Positions 54,101-64,000 of a stretch of 64,000 nt of DNA are shown here, in pieces (positions within the stretch are counted from its first letter, which is position 1; each line of letters opens with the position of its first letter). Source of the stretch: Gracilariopsis chorda. Taxonomy: Eukaryota > Rhodophyta > Florideophyceae > Gracilariales > Gracilariaceae. A model generated the notes under the pieces. It saw nothing but the letters and a program-made list of their open reading frames with translations. It was not told where the DNA came from and ran no database searches. The stretch is taken from assembly GCA_003194525.1 (NCBI GenBank), contig NBIV01000004.1, positions 1 through 64,000 of the forward strand, written 5' to 3'. The translations under genes were made by a program, and so were the position numbers.

Positions 54101-56225
54101 GAGAAAACGCGTGAATCTTCTTCCAAGGAACATAGAGAGATTTTCGCTTCAGTTCTTCCCCTGCAACCTTGATATCGGATACCGGGGACGTCTTCTTCTC
54201 AGTGAGGTTCGATAAAACATCACTAGCGCTGCATGCACGGAGCAGTTGGAGTCTTGACTTAGGATTGTAAAGCTTAGACAGCCGTCGTCTCTTTGAAATT
54301 CGCTCCGATGTCGAAAGCCTTAGTCGACGTCTTTCTGTAAAATCATCTTCAAAGAACGAATTCAGACGTTTCCTTACATCCACAATCTCTGTGTTGTTCT
54401 GTGTTGCCTTTGAAGCGAAGCTTTTAAACGCAGCACGTACGAGTTCCGTCGGAGAAAGATTATCCAACTCGCCATTGGCTCCAGAAGCATTTCCGGTGGC
54501 CTGTACTCGATCCATGTCATGCTCTTGCGGAACAGAATCGACATCCATCTTAGCATCCGCTCCGGAGGTCTTTTCCATTCGCAGCTTTGATTCCACTTCA
54601 CTTGTGTTCCTTTCGAGAGAGGTTTGTGCGTTCCCAGATTCGAGCGGAGTAGAACTTTCGTTGGCCAAGGCGCCGCTTCCGACGTCTGGAATGCGATCAT
54701 CCATTCCATCCTGAAAGAACTCCGCGAATTCATCCTCTAGTGCCCCAAAATCAGCCATGTCCATCTCGTGTCCACTATCGAAGACATCTTGAGTAGTTGT
54801 GACATCGACGTCAAGCTGAAAGGAGTCCAGGCCTCTTGCGGTGGTAAGAGAACCAGCTACAGGCTCACTCTTCACAGGCTGCTCTGTTGCGGGTGCCTCA
54901 GCATCCTTCTGTACTTGAGCAGTAACAGGGTTTGAGTCTCCTGAAGTGCTGTTCTTGGCATCGGTAGGGTTTGCCGCTACGGTCGACTCCTCTTTCAGTT
55001 CTTGTGATTCTGTGGAACCATCCTCTGCTGAAAACGAAGATGTTGGGGGAAACACTGTTTCCACAAGCGGGTGTAACATCACAGGCAAAGTGTCCTTCTG
55101 TCCTTTTGGTTGCAATGACCGAAGTGCTGCATTCAAAGATTGTGCAGTAGGGGCATCGTTAGCAAACGGCTGAACTGCATTGGATGTGGGTTTGGCAGTA
55201 GTGGGCGGGGCAGCAACGGAGATATCCGGAATAGGGGCGGTAGGAGAGGGAGATCTAGGACGTTTCCTCGATTTCCATAAGTTAGCAATCTTCGAAGTCT
55301 TCCTGAGTGGTGTTGTCATTTTTGACACCTCTGGTTTCTGAACTTCGAGTGGGGTCGCTGGTTGGTTTGTGAGAATGACAGCGCGTGGAAAGGGTACTTC
55401 CAGGCCGTTGTCAAACTTGACAAAGACAACAGTGGTGTCAACATCAGGGGAGGAGGAGTGGTCGCTTGGCAGCATGCCGGCCTCTCGCCATCTAGTTAGA
55501 ACCGATTCAGTTAAGGCATCGCCTGCAGGCGGACGTGGGGATAAGATGGCGGATGTGCCAAGCGGTGCAGTGAACACGTGCAATGGGGATTTTACGTCAC
55601 GTGCCAGGTCACGGTCGGTAAGTCTACGAGCCTTTGAGTGCTTGACGGTAACACGAATGATAATCCGGGACTCGGGAGGCGCGGACAGGGTGACGGAGAA
55701 CGAATATGAAAGACGTACAGCGGGCTGGACGATTTGATTAGCGACTCGGAGTGCGCCCTGTGATTGCAAGGCGAGAGCGATGGCGCGATGAATGGCAGCG
55801 GTGAACGCATGAGTGTGGGCTGGGGGTGAGGAGGCGCTCCATACGCCTTCTTCCTCGACAAGGAAAGCATCGGCGAGCAAAGTGCTTGCGGAGTGTAGGT
55901 TGTGGCTGGCACCAAATACCCACAAGCAAGCGGTGGATAAAGGAGCGCGACCGGGCTTAGAAGGGGGTTTGCCCTGCGTTGGGCGCACGAGGGACGTAAG
56001 GGTGGCGGGAAGCTGCTCCGCGAGGAGTGACAGAGCGGCGGCGGGGAAGGCTGTTTGGGCGCCTACACCATGCTCAAGCCATTTTGCACGTGCTGCGACG
56101 TGGGATTGTGATAGGGTTTGAGGAGTTGGTCGGAGGGTTAAGCGAATGAAAGGCACTGCGGTGAGATTTTTGAGGGCGAGGACGGAGACGCTTACGGGCG
56201 GATTAAAAGGTTGCGGCGGGTGCAT
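51186..56225 (-). CDS. MED13: Mediator subunit MED13
   Basis: 1679 residues from ATG 56225 (MHPPQPFNPP); the open frame extends to 56426 but the added text is Pro-rich leader. The N-terminal domain (about 10-330) is followed by long acidic/Ser-rich disorder. The MID/PIWI-like region has the hallmark PPKVCIGYNKEWMETFGGAL, then PLWEKAGLEPYSERKNVEY. The C-terminus has SRFVFAWTDQRGELLDV and FWGMWARGQRWRIPYVDEVH. MED13 links the CDK8 kinase module to core Mediator and regulates transcription by RNA polymerase II. It is large and intronless here. Its 3' end lies 297 bp from that of GRC3 (convergent). Confidence 0.92.
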   Translation of the reverse strand: MHPPQPFNPPVSVSVLALKNLTAVPFIRLTLRPTPQTLSQSHVAARAKWLEHGVGAQTAFPAAALSLLAEQLPATLTSLVRPTQGKPPSKPGRAPLSTACLWVFGASHNLHSASTLLADAFLVEEEGVWSASSPPAHTHAFTAAIHRAIALALQSQGALRVANQIVQPAVRLSYSFSVTLSAPPESRIIIRVTVKHSKARRLTDRDLARDVKSPLHVFTAPLGTSAILSPRPPAGDALTESVLTRWREAGMLPSDHSSSPDVDTTVVFVKFDNGLEVPFPRAVILTNQPATPLEVQKPEVSKMTTPLRKTSKIANLWKSRKRPRSPSPTAPIPDISVAAPPTTAKPTSNAVQPFANDAPTAQSLNAALRSLQPKGQKDTLPVMLHPLVETVFPPTSSFSAEDGSTESQELKEESTVAANPTDAKNSTSGDSNPVTAQVQKDAEAPATEQPVKSEPVAGSLTTARGLDSFQLDVDVTTTQDVFDSGHEMDMADFGALEDEFAEFFQDGMDDRIPDVGSGALANESSTPLESGNAQTSLERNTSEVESKLRMEKTSGADAKMDVDSVPQEHDMDRVQATGNASGANGELDNLSPTELVRAAFKSFASKATQNNTEIVDVRKRLNSFFEDDFTERRRLRLSTSERISKRRRLSKLYNPKSRLQLLRACSASDVLSNLTEKKTSPVSDIKVAGEELKRKSLYVPWKKIHAFSHLLRKGESVTDPVILKQASLSEIADSDEEGDSAIQEHAKKSYKSADILSLEELTSDSGNEKPLFSHITSDRQLDSEAFKIANSVAIDCASVCFVLSSDRSSHTSGSPAHNEYSYTHSSPTGIREDDPKYTSSIHLGQNAAKGLPPHPALKTQLPAVSSSPGGRSTLKREGELFNILSLIEMQLFSMNELCLFRNDLIDATDCLQMDKAPPELGTDMVSSATMRRVLLGLPRALETSQVFRPYLESLRCTKTPADNDGLRDDMPPTDSDSEELGVEVPSVLGPLSITEYMGKSAGVFPLNPPKVCIGYNKEWMETFGGALPLWEKAGLEPYSERKNVEYVAMAPKDIEQDVKVFLGDVSSVYEECSFGKHVIFPFEPVAFIANSMVESPSTDVRKSAGVLTEPEKAMTEQYQLHVKALCTKLASLTRENRKNPIASPTNIVAYVISPFKKKQKAANVALLRAISPLVNAVPGAVPSGIGSTPPIPNLPAAPWRASPSKGIVSLTVRVLPREVVDRNLAGVVDMERVNNRSLRPQLLKAISFAVFNSIRTKRVRIPSTDGEVANVLSRASLMPDDLMSPMTPDMVTESPGGASITPVSPLGNMTEEGGAHSGHIVPSSLHVGHVDQSCALSPSFLHEPAVVLAGVGKHMGQTDSRADIVLHLAYTFCEASSRFVFAWTDQRGELLDVATVPIIRTAMTSSRRKAFWGMWARGQRWRIPYVDEVHATVSRLGPLASGELSDWEWVMSKVMSSKSSLSEKIADEDISVPVVRRFPPPQQAKPEEVNDVYTEISTPATPGVAQTTSSAPGSKSAPSMDVKMPPVCSVSILSICNLETHLFLEESWDPNADRRDFAIVGRERLSRGKNVQASAVLARYEEDGIKALEVNILRHYGSAGHSEEMSDVRSPWDSLDVQSIANKIISNFHDLRYTGSSPSWPAQRWLSMYPVHIDAVRGYQSYLRLIHSNGSGFPAVGLR

Positions 56226-57399
56226 CGTGGGGAAGCGGAAGGGGAAAGGCACACGACGGGGGGGGGGGAGGGCTTTCGGGAAGGGGAAGTTGGAGGGGGT
56301 TGGGAGCGGGACGGGAGGAAGAGGGGGCATGCAGAAGGTAAAGCGGGCAAAAGAGAAGCAGGGCTTAGAATTTGAGCGCGTGCCCAGCAGTAAACAATGC
56401 GCATGCACAACATTTCGCGTTGCCACAGCACAGGCACCAAATCAGCGTATTTTGGCAGCTTTCCGCGTTGAGGTGCGCTGCACCGCTGCCACCCTCGCTG
56501 TAAGAGTCAGGCCGAATTGCTGCTTCACAAGTGGCGCTGGAACACCGCCATTGGGCAACGGCCGGAGTTGCGCGCCGCTCACTGGCTGCATCTCAACAGA
56601 TTCCAGACTGTGATCAATGACAGCGCGGACGCAACAGCAACTGACCCAGTTTGCACGCATCCTTTGTCCGGGTTACGCTGTGCTACGAGGATACTGACGT
56701 GTACTGGGTCAGTACGGAGTGCTAATGCGTCAGCTTCATACCTACCAAGTTGAGTTGGTAGGTAGTAAGGGTTATAGGGATACCAACCCCTTCAGCAGCC
56801 CGTCCCACCTCTCCATGATACGCTTGCGCATACCCTTGTAGAGGAGCATGGACGGAGACAGCAACGGTTGTTTCCACTCGCGACTAGCAAAGCGTTACGC
56901 GCACTCGTTTCGCTTTCATTCCACGCATACCAGAAACCATGAATAAATGATTATCACACCCTGCACAAGACTCGTGCCTGCTGTTGTGGCCAAAACCGGC
57001 TAGCGGTGACGGTCAAACACGTCTGATAACTCTACAGAAGCAAGCGTTTCCTGTTCCCACCAGCGTCAACGCATGGGCATATTCATGGCTAGAGCAAATG
57101 AGCGCACCGTGTCTTGTTACTACGTTAAATAAAGGGTAAGGGTTACGTAAAAAGCTGTCCCTCTGGTATTTACTGAGCGCTGTACGCTTTCAATTGATCG
57201 CATCCCCGCTGTCCCTTATGCGATCTACCTCTTCTAATTAAAGAACAAACACTCCTCGCTCCTTCGCGTGAAAGGGCTTCGTTAGCTGGCTCTCACTGAA
57301 CTAAAGCACAAACCGCTCCGATGTGGAATTACATATTTCGTCACAACAAGTGCACACTTTTTCGTGTCTCCACTCCCGGTCTGTGAGCTGCATCCTGCG
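56226..57399. other. Spacer between MED13 start and protease gene
   Basis: No gene supported. It has a G-run at 56261-56270, the 19-bp dispersed motif at 56766-56784 and AAAGGGTAAGGGTTA at 57131-57145, which resembles the motifs upstream of SOF1. Confidence 0.45.
56766..56784 (-). repeat. Dispersed 19-bp motif, copy B
   Basis: TAAGGGTTATAGGGATACC, the exact reverse complement of 26814-26832. Confidence 0.6.
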
Positions 57400-58449
57400 A
57401 TGACGATCACTGGAAAGAGCGTTTCGCTCATCTTGATTGTGTGTATTTCTCTTGTTCTCCGCTCTGAATCAGCTGTTATTGGAACAAATGAAAAGCAAAC
57501 TGACCTTGACCAATCTTCAGCTCGAGTAGTACATGGAGTTCCAGTTACGGATAAGAATGAATATCCCTTCGTGGTAGATCTATCGCAACACGAAGTTGCC
57601 ATTTCTTCTACACGCTTCTGCACTGGCACTTTGATCACACCTGAAATCGTCCTTACTGCCGCTCACTGCGTCCTCAATGAAGGATACACGTCTCCCGTTT
57701 ACGCCACAGTTGGCCGTATTGAACTGGAAGATAAGCATTCTAACAACAAACATGCCCAAACGTTCAGAACCATCGCGAGTATGGCGCACCCCGACTACGC
57801 CGGAATCGGTTCGCCAAACGACATCGCAATTATGCTCCTCAACCAGACTTCTGACGCACCAACCGTGTCGCTGGCCGAGACGAGCCCGGAAAAGGATGAC
57901 GTTGCATGGGTAGTCGGCTACGGTATTCAAATGCTGGGAACAGTTGAGCAGTCTGCGCAGCCCATAGAAGTTCTTTCTGGAAGGCTGCAGAAAACTGCGT
58001 TGCGCATTCAGGAGAGGGCTTATTGTGATGTTCCAGGAGGGCAGTTGAAAACTCCGGAGGGAATGCTGTGCACATCTGGAGTCAAAGAAGGATCTTCTGC
58101 ATGCCGGGGCGACTCTGGCGGTGGCCTATTCTTGCAACTCCAGGGAGAAACGAATAGAGAACCTGAAACAATTCAAGTGGGTGTAGTCAGTTATGGCGAC
58201 TCCAAATGTGCATCGGAGGAATCTGGAGTATTCACCGATGTTGCGAGCAACGTGGAATGGGTCGCGAAATCTGTTAAGAAGTTGCGCAAGGTACTCTATC
58301 CAGAAAAAAACGAAGCAGAGCCTCAGACCCCTGTTACAAGCCAGGGTGACGATTCATCCTCAGAAACAACACAGAACAGTGAAGAGGGGAAACAAAACAG
58401 TATGAGTCTTATCCCGATCCTGCCATCCACAAACAAGAGCAACATGTAA
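57400..58449 (+). CDS. Secreted S1 family (trypsin/chymotrypsin-like) serine protease
   Basis: 349 residues. A signal peptide (about 1-25) and a short propeptide precede the activation site R-VVHG (42-46), in the position of IVGG. The catalytic triad is visible: His89 (TAAHC), Asp141 (NDIAIML) and Ser239 (CRGDSGGG). The residue in the S1-pocket 189 position is Ser (GSSACRGDSGG), not Asp, so a chymotrypsin-like rather than trypsin-like preference is predicted. The C-terminal 75 residues are a Ser/Thr/Glu-rich tail without a membrane helix. The first ATG before the signal peptide was chosen. Intronless, unlike most animal S1 genes. Confidence 0.9.
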   Translation: MTITGKSVSLILIVCISLVLRSESAVIGTNEKQTDLDQSSARVVHGVPVTDKNEYPFVVDLSQHEVAISSTRFCTGTLITPEIVLTAAHCVLNEGYTSPVYATVGRIELEDKHSNNKHAQTFRTIASMAHPDYAGIGSPNDIAIMLLNQTSDAPTVSLAETSPEKDDVAWVVGYGIQMLGTVEQSAQPIEVLSGRLQKTALRIQERAYCDVPGGQLKTPEGMLCTSGVKEGSSACRGDSGGGLFLQLQGETNREPETIQVGVVSYGDSKCASEESGVFTDVASNVEWVAKSVKKLRKVLYPEKNEAEPQTPVTSQGDDSSSETTQNSEEGKQNSMSLIPILPSTNKSNM

Positions 58450-60889
58450 GGAGCAAAGAAATGCTCAAGGAAAACCGAACGCATCAATCTTCGATGCCTG
58501 GTGCTTCAAGAGTCTATCTACCCGATAAGCAGAATGATGGAACCGTTCTCAGTATCGGGGTAATCCACTGCAAGAAACACACGAAAATGTTAAAGAGTGG
58601 AAGAGGTAAGGCATTAGATTTCAGTGCCTCCGTCGGAGAGGAGAAGAAGAAGTACGTTCTATTGTGTCCCCAGCAATGTAAAACGAAACCATTTCTGCAA
58701 ATGCGTTCTTTCAGAACAGAGTTTTGAAGGTGAATAACAGCTTGCTACCATCGCGTATCACGCTACTCAAAATTTGATTAGTACCTGTTTGCAACATGAC
58801 TTAATCTAAGTCTTAAGATCCGAAAAGGATAAAAAAGTCTACCAGGTTACGCCGAACAGAAAGGCAATACGGATCTGGTGCTGGGTCTACTGGGAGAACT
58901 TGGCCATCAGCTAGAGAGTAGCTTCTAGAAGTAAGATAAACAGGCATAGAAAAGCTTGTTAACTCGTCACATGTAAACGACTAACCCCTACCATTGGGAG
59001 TTGCGTGCTTTCAAGTTCTGGCCTGACCCGGGAGGTCGTTAAACTCGCCCAAGCAACCGGTCAGCTTGCCAGTTGCCCTCGCGGACCTGGGTGAATAGTC
59101 TTGAAAAGTCACCCGCGTAACTGCACGTACGCAGTCGGTCACGGGCCCGCTACCGGAAGAAGATCCAGCCGCTGTTTCCCTGAATTTTTCCCTCGAAGGA
59201 AGAGCTCCAAAGGAGCCTCTGGACCGGGGTTTTTTCCAGGGTTTTCTCGGAGGATCTACACTTGGATCAGACGCCGCAGCAGGTTACGCGCCGGTTCTTA
59301 CCCCCGATCTTGCCGCTGAAATGAGGATTGGGCGGAAAGGATGTCGTCAATGGTTTCTTGGCGGCCAACGTGGTACATGCGAATCGCCTTGTCGTGGTGT
59401 GCCCCTTACCCGAGGACCTCTAGAGGTTGAATGAAATGGTGGAATGAAGAAGGCAACAGTCCTCGGAAACGAAACGATTCTGCGGTTGAACACGCCTAGA
59501 CACCTAATGCATTCTTAGTATAGTAGTAACCCAGTGTGTGTAGCACGACTCCGGGTTGTAGCTAATAGCTATCGTACGAAGAACGCGTTATAGGTTGTAG
59601 GGGTCCTTAGCAAACCCCCGGGCTAACATAGAATTGATGTTACTCGTTCGTAATCAGAGAGAGAGAGAAGTTCTGGCCATTCGAGAATGACACTCCTCAC
59701 ACAAATGGACCGCTTCGAAATGAAACTCATATCCTTTGCCAACTTGATATTCTGCGCCACATGCAAGCAATGTAAGGGCTGCACCAACATGATATTCGGT
59801 GGTTCCTGGGTATCCCATAATAGCCTTGGCTAAGCGTGTAAGCATGGGGCTGTTAGCCGAACAATCGGACAATAAGAACGACTGGTGGTGCGGAGCTGAA
59901 CGCAGTAGAGGTGTTTTCGGGGCATGTGATTGGCCCCTGCGGTTCTGAGTCAAGGTGCTCGCAGATAGAGTGCCTGTACCGTTGGTAGCTAACCCTTTAC
60001 TCGGTACGCGGATAATATTATCTACCCGTTGTAGCCGTGAAAGTATGATACCAATGTGCCCAGTAATGCTTCTCAGTTGAAATCAAATTGGGATGCCTTG
60101 AAGGGTGGAATGGCCAATGGTATCGCAGAAAACGCGGTACTGGTCATCAATTGAAGGACGCATTGTTGCCTGACACGCGTGCTAAGGCTTCAGGGAGTAT
60201 CTTCGAAACTTCTACTCTGGCAAGACTTGCTCTGACGACCAGCCATGACAACGAATTTGAACAAGAAAAGCACGTCTGGTAAACGCTACGAGGGAAGCTC
60301 ACCGCGCAAGCAGTCTCAATGAATCAAGGATTCCTACTGGTGGAAGGAACAGAACAAACTGTCGTACCAAGTGCGCGATCATATATATCTCTCATCTTTG
60401 AACAAAGCAGTCAGGTCAATCCATGTCTTCTCAAAACCCGAATGGAAAGTGCGAAAGAGAAACCCTTTTTACGTGCACCGAAAAAGTGTAAGGGTATTAT
60501 TGGGGCTGGACGATGAAAAGTGGTAAGGTATGATGCTGACCCAGTGGCATTGCCTTCTCTGTTTCGACCCCTCTGTTCTTCGCATCGATGAGGAAGCAAC
60601 GCAAGCATGTCTCGTACAGTTCTTCTGGTCATGATGGTTGAGATGTGAGAAGCAGAGATCAGGCCTGGTTGCGTTCCCTCGAAGAGTCAGGAGTACCAGA
60701 GACATAATCGCATCTATCTATGTTAAAAGTCTATGCTTAGGCCCTGCCATCAAGGGAATCTCCGGCACAGTGTATTATGATTGGTCAAAAATTGAATTTA
60801 TTGCGTGTAGCATTTACATAACTTTCATTGAATTTAACTTTATCCAATAAAAGGGGTTGCCTGCAGCTCCTGGGTTATCCATGGAATGT
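58450..60889. other. Gene-poor 2.4-kb stretch
   Basis: No gene supported. Around 59020-59640 there is GC-richer text with many stops, ending in an LTR-like GGGCTAACA, which may be an old transposon fragment. An (AG)n run is at 59657-59670. Confidence 0.35.
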
Positions 60890-61162
60890 GCTCCATGTTA
60901 TGCAAGGGTAGGTCTCGTGATCTGCGAGCAATCCATCCCTGTAAACGTCAGACAGATACCAAAAGTGCCGCTTTCTTCCACACCTGAAGAGATTCTCGAA
61001 AGGCTGTATCCCGTCTACCAGTTCGTAACAGAAAGGGAGGGTCCCTCCCTCCAACAGCGGCGCCAGCAGCATCAGAAACGCATTGCCGACCGTATCCTTC
61101 CTACTCGAGGCGTACCGTACATCCCAATCTCTAGACTTCTTCGGATACAGGGGTCATCGACA

Positions 61163-61991
61163 ATGGCAAACGCTCTACGACATGCAGATGCTTTGCTTCA
61201 GAAAGCTTCTAGGAAAGCAATAGCAGTACGTCCAAGTCCATTTTGCGTTCATGAGTTTCTGTTTCCTCTCTCCATAATCTGACCCAATAGTCCAGGTCGG
61301 TCTAAACTATGTCGATCATGCGAAAGAAATGGGTTCCAAAGCCGATCGCATAGCCCCGATTTGGTTTTTTAAGCCATCCACTTCATACCTCGCGCAGAAC
61401 GTCGGTCCCATTCAGATACCCCCCACAGCTGTAGCGCACTATGAAGGTATTTAACTTGATTATCCATCGCAATCCATCCTTAGTACGTGATTCACTGACC
61501 TGAGACAAGGAATGTGTTAAGTTGAACTTGGAGTTGTAATTGGGCGGCCTGCAAAGGATGTCAAAGCGAGCGACGCTATCAAGCACATTGCCGGGTACGT
61601 GTGCGCGATAGATGTCACTGCTCGAAACTGGCAGTCTGAAGCGAAGAAACTTGGAAGGCCATGGGCAATCGCAAAAGGATGTGACACATTCCTTCCACTG
61701 TCCAACGTGCTACCGCCTGATTCTATTACGATAGATGGACAAGGTGTGGTTGATGTTAATCTGTATCTCGATGTAAACGGAGAGCGGCGGCAAGAAGGTT
61801 CTACGAAAGACATGATCTGGACAATTCCAGAACTTATTGAACACATATCAAGTCATGTAACGCTTGAAGAATGGGACCTCATTCTGACTGGCACACCGTC
61901 TGGTGTTGGCGAGTTTCGACCTGGAGACAAAATCAAAGCGGGAATCGAGGGTCTTGTAGAAATGGAGTTTGGCGCGGTGGCCAGATCTTGA
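61163..61991 (+). CDS. FAHD1: FAHD1-like fumarylacetoacetate hydrolase family protein (three exons)
   Basis: Join of 61163-61225, 61296-61446 and 61522-61991; introns of 70 and 75 nt (GTACGT...CCAG and GTATTT...TAAG). It gives 227 residues, the normal FAHD1 size. The key text is AVGLNYVDHAKEMGS across intron 1, WFFKPSTSY, VELGVVIGRPAKDV across intron 2 and the acidic metal site, RQEGSTKDMIW, and LTGTPSGVGEFRPGD. FAHD1 enzymes are Mg-dependent acylpyruvase/oxaloacetate decarboxylases, usually mitochondrial. The same frame is open 90 codons upstream (ATG 60890), so a longer N-terminus is possible. Confidence 0.88.
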
Positions 61992-62259
61992 ATTCTGCTG
62001 ATCTAGGAGTATATCCACAGAAGTCGTCTACATGAGAATATGCTGTTCTCTACATTGAACAGCACATGAAAGTCTTGAGAGTAAACCCCGGAAACAGCGA
62101 TCTATTATATGCTGCCTACAGAAAACCGGTACACAGAATACATGCCTTGAACAGAAGCAACAAAACGACTTTATGGGTGACTAACGCAGTTTTGCAGTAC
62201 GGACAACTCACTTGTATGCGCGATACAGCAACAAAGTCTACGTTCAAAAAGGGTTTGAG
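61992..62259. other. Convergent spacer, FAHD1 and cytochrome c
   Basis: 268 bp between the stop codons of two converging genes. Both 3' untranslated regions must lie here. No other feature seen. Confidence 0.5.
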
Positions 62260-62782
62260 TTATTGAGTGTTAGCCTTGAGGAAGGAGATGAGATCGTGGC
62301 GATCCTTTTCCTTCTTCAAACCTGCGAAGACCATCTTGGTTCCCTTGATGTACTTCTTGGGGTTGAGTAAATAGTCGAACAAGGTCTCATCGCCCCAAAT
62401 AATACCGGAGTTCTTGTTGGCGGCAGTGTAGGCGAATCCGTCGACAGTTCCGGCTGTGCGACCGAAGAGACCCCACAGATTGGGTCCCTGCTTGGTACCA
62501 CCTCCCTTTTCATCTACGTTTAAAACAAAATGAAGTGGCCGAGTCGCAGGGTCGTTGTAACGCGTCGCAGCAAAGAAATGACAATGTCAGTATGTCGCTG
62601 TTGGCGTCTATGTGTGGGAAGAGTTCCTCTGATCGGGTTACGTTCCCGCTGAAGATATACAAAGGGTGCGATCCGCAATGCGTAACGCGATGTAGAGCGG
62701 ACAACTTACATGTGTGGCACTGGGAGCATTTTGTCTTGAAGATTTTCGCACCCTTAGCAACGTTTCCGTCTGGAACGGCCAT
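62260..62782 (-). CDS. CYC: Cytochrome c (two exons)
   Basis: Join of 62710-62782 and 62260-62513; the 196-nt intron 62514-62709 starts GTAAGT and ends CGTAG. It gives 108 residues, typical for the family. Exon 1 encodes [18 protein letters not shown] and the haem-binding CSQCH. Exon 2 encodes [10 protein letters not shown], the [12 protein letters not shown] region and the haem ligand Met in [10 protein letters not shown], ending FLKANTQ. It carries electrons from complex III to complex IV in the mitochondrial intermembrane space. The intron splits the gene directly after CHT. Confidence 0.95.
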
Positions 62783-63933
62783 TTTACGATCTGCGGACGG
62801 AAGGGAGATTTGGACGAAGAGAGCACTAGATGTTTGCAAGAAGCTGTGAGGGGTTGTAGTCGACCTTCCGGACGGGATGCTCGTGCAAGCAAGTGTCGTT
62901 AAGGACTCTCCCCCACAGCTTGCGTGAAGGATGATTTGAGCAATTGCCCACGAATCGGAGCACCTGCCGTCGGGGCTGGGCAATGCATGACTTCTGCGCG
63001 CGTGATGCAATCCGTCGTGTTTGAACGGCTGCAATTCGCCAAAACGAGGTGCTTGGTCATTTCGCTTGCCACGCCCTCCAGTGAAACAATGCCAAGTGGA
63101 TCCAGTACACGGGCACCTCTGCTCAATCTTGTTTCCCCCTGAAATAGTCACCGGCGGGCGGTTATATTCGTTGTCATTTTCACACCAATCACCTGCGGAC
63201 AAGCGGCTTTGCATGGGCCCGTAAGAATGAAGCTCGCCATTTTGACTAGATAGGTAGATAGTAGACAACAAGAGTTGTGCTCGTTGACACCGAGAGCAGG
63301 AAGAGCAGTCTTTCTATTGCCGGCAACTCCACGGTTACCGGGTTCGAAACAGTTTCAAACGATTAGTTGTCACAAGTTCTAAGCCTGGGTTTAGAAACGT
63401 CAGGGGGAAAGGTCTAGTAGATTCAGTTGCAGCTGCACAATCAAAAACAGAAAACGAAACAAACGTCGCTGATGACTGCTAGCTAAACATGTATCTACCC
63501 TTCTACGACAGGCTGCAAATGTCTGCCTCCAGCGTTGCGACAGCACAAAGATACTGTAGATTCTTCGCAGTCCGCAAATGAAAGGCTGCTGGCACGGGGT
63601 GTAGGACAAACTCTTAAACAATCCCGTCTTTCTACGCTGAAATATTTATATCCTATGAAACGTGAACATTCCCATTTGCTCTTCTCCTGTCGCTCTCTAT
63701 TGACAAAACCCCGCCCTTTATTGTACCCCGAGTGGAGCGAAACCGGATTCCGCACAAGTTTGCGGCCAAGAGGCAGTGGGTATACTCTGCACAGATTCTC
63801 CCGCGTCAAGCATTCTGATAACCCCAGCCGTTGTGCGTTTCGCGCCTCTTCAGCGGCCACTTCACCCCCAGCTACCATTTTACAAGCACACCGCAAGGTT
63901 CTGAGACAACAAAAGCATACCCAGCTAGTAACC
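62783..63933. other. Upstream region of cytochrome c
   Basis: About 1.15 kb. Long minus-strand ORFs here run upstream of the cytochrome c start and show no family features; they are probably its leader and promoter read through. Nothing else recognised. Confidence 0.4.
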
Positions 63934-64000
63934 ATGCCAGACGATCATTTACACACAATGCCACCAGAGTCGATAGAGGGAACCCTCAAAGCAATTCTAT
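63934..64000 (+). CDS. Possible start of a gene cut by the window end
   Basis: ATG at 63934 opens a frame (MPDDHLHTMPPESIEG...) that is still open at the window edge. It is too short to identify. The ACC before the ATG is a good eukaryotic start context. Confidence 0.3.
   Translation, partial: MPDDHLHTMPPESIEGTLKAIL

Noticed and set aside
58461..58727. 88-aa ORF after the protease gene
   Set aside because: Starts 12 bp after the protease stop and has no features; probably 3' untranslated sequence.
62510..63271. 253-aa minus-strand ORF over cytochrome c exon 1
   Set aside because: Cytochrome c starts at the internal MAVPDG; upstream residues are leader, and the last part is intron read-through.
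63320..63360. tRNA B-box-like GGGTTCGAAACAG
   Set aside because: No matching A-box, acceptor stem or cloverleaf around it.
1..64000. CRISPR arrays, bacterial operons or prophage
   Set aside because: Spliceosomal introns and eukaryotic gene families throughout; no regular spaced repeats with unique spacers.

Overview
The window is nuclear DNA of a eukaryote. It has spliceosomal introns (68-196 nt, GT...AG), LTR retrotransposons, a MULE transposon, and genes for Mediator, Sm, seipin and U3-processing proteins. A small membrane protein resembling the cyanobacterial/plastid DUF6737 family and a plant-type PRONE RhoGEF point to a photosynthetic archaeplastid. Few, short introns and compact gene islands beside repeat blocks would suit a multicellular red alga. 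That assignment is inference.

Left third (1-23 kb): transposons. Three related Ty3/gypsy elements are present, called X, 1 and 2 here. Element 1 (1-4414, gag/pol on minus, cut by the window edge) is inserted in element X, whose 3' end (4415-7330, plus orientation) remains. Next comes a decayed MULE transposase (7624-10882). Element 2 (11421-22985, minus) is complete, with two 915-bp LTRs, TG...CA ends and a 5-bp ATCTC target duplication. X and 2 both carry a roughly 615-codon gene antisense to gag-pol beside the 3' LTR. The two copies share long conserved blocks and match no family I know; this is the most novel item in the window. Elements 1 and 2 also share a -1 frame relation between gag and pro-pol, with a slip-like site, an immediate stop and a small hairpin.

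Middle (23-32 kb): mostly non-coding or decayed repeats. It holds a possible 77-aa protein, a seipin gene, a degenerate transposon-like block (27.7-30.2 kb) and a bZIP/AT-hook gene.

Right half (32-64 kb): a gene-dense island. In order: DUF6737-like protein (-), organellar cysteinyl-tRNA synthetase (+), SOF1/DCAF13 (-), a homeodomain-Agenet-MBD protein (-), PRONE RhoGEF (-, spliced), QueG-like epoxyqueuosine reductase (-, spliced), SmB (+, three exons), a small hypothetical protein (-), GRC3/NOL9 kinase (+), MED13 (-), a secreted S1 protease (+), FAHD1 (+, three exons), cytochrome c (-, two exons) and possibly the start of another gene at the right edge. Convergent pairs lie 35-100 bp apart. 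The themes are RNA processing (SmB, SOF1, GRC3), tRNA charging and modification (CysRS, QueG) and transcription or chromatin (bZIP, homeodomain-MBD, MED13), but I see no operon-like pathway linking neighbours.
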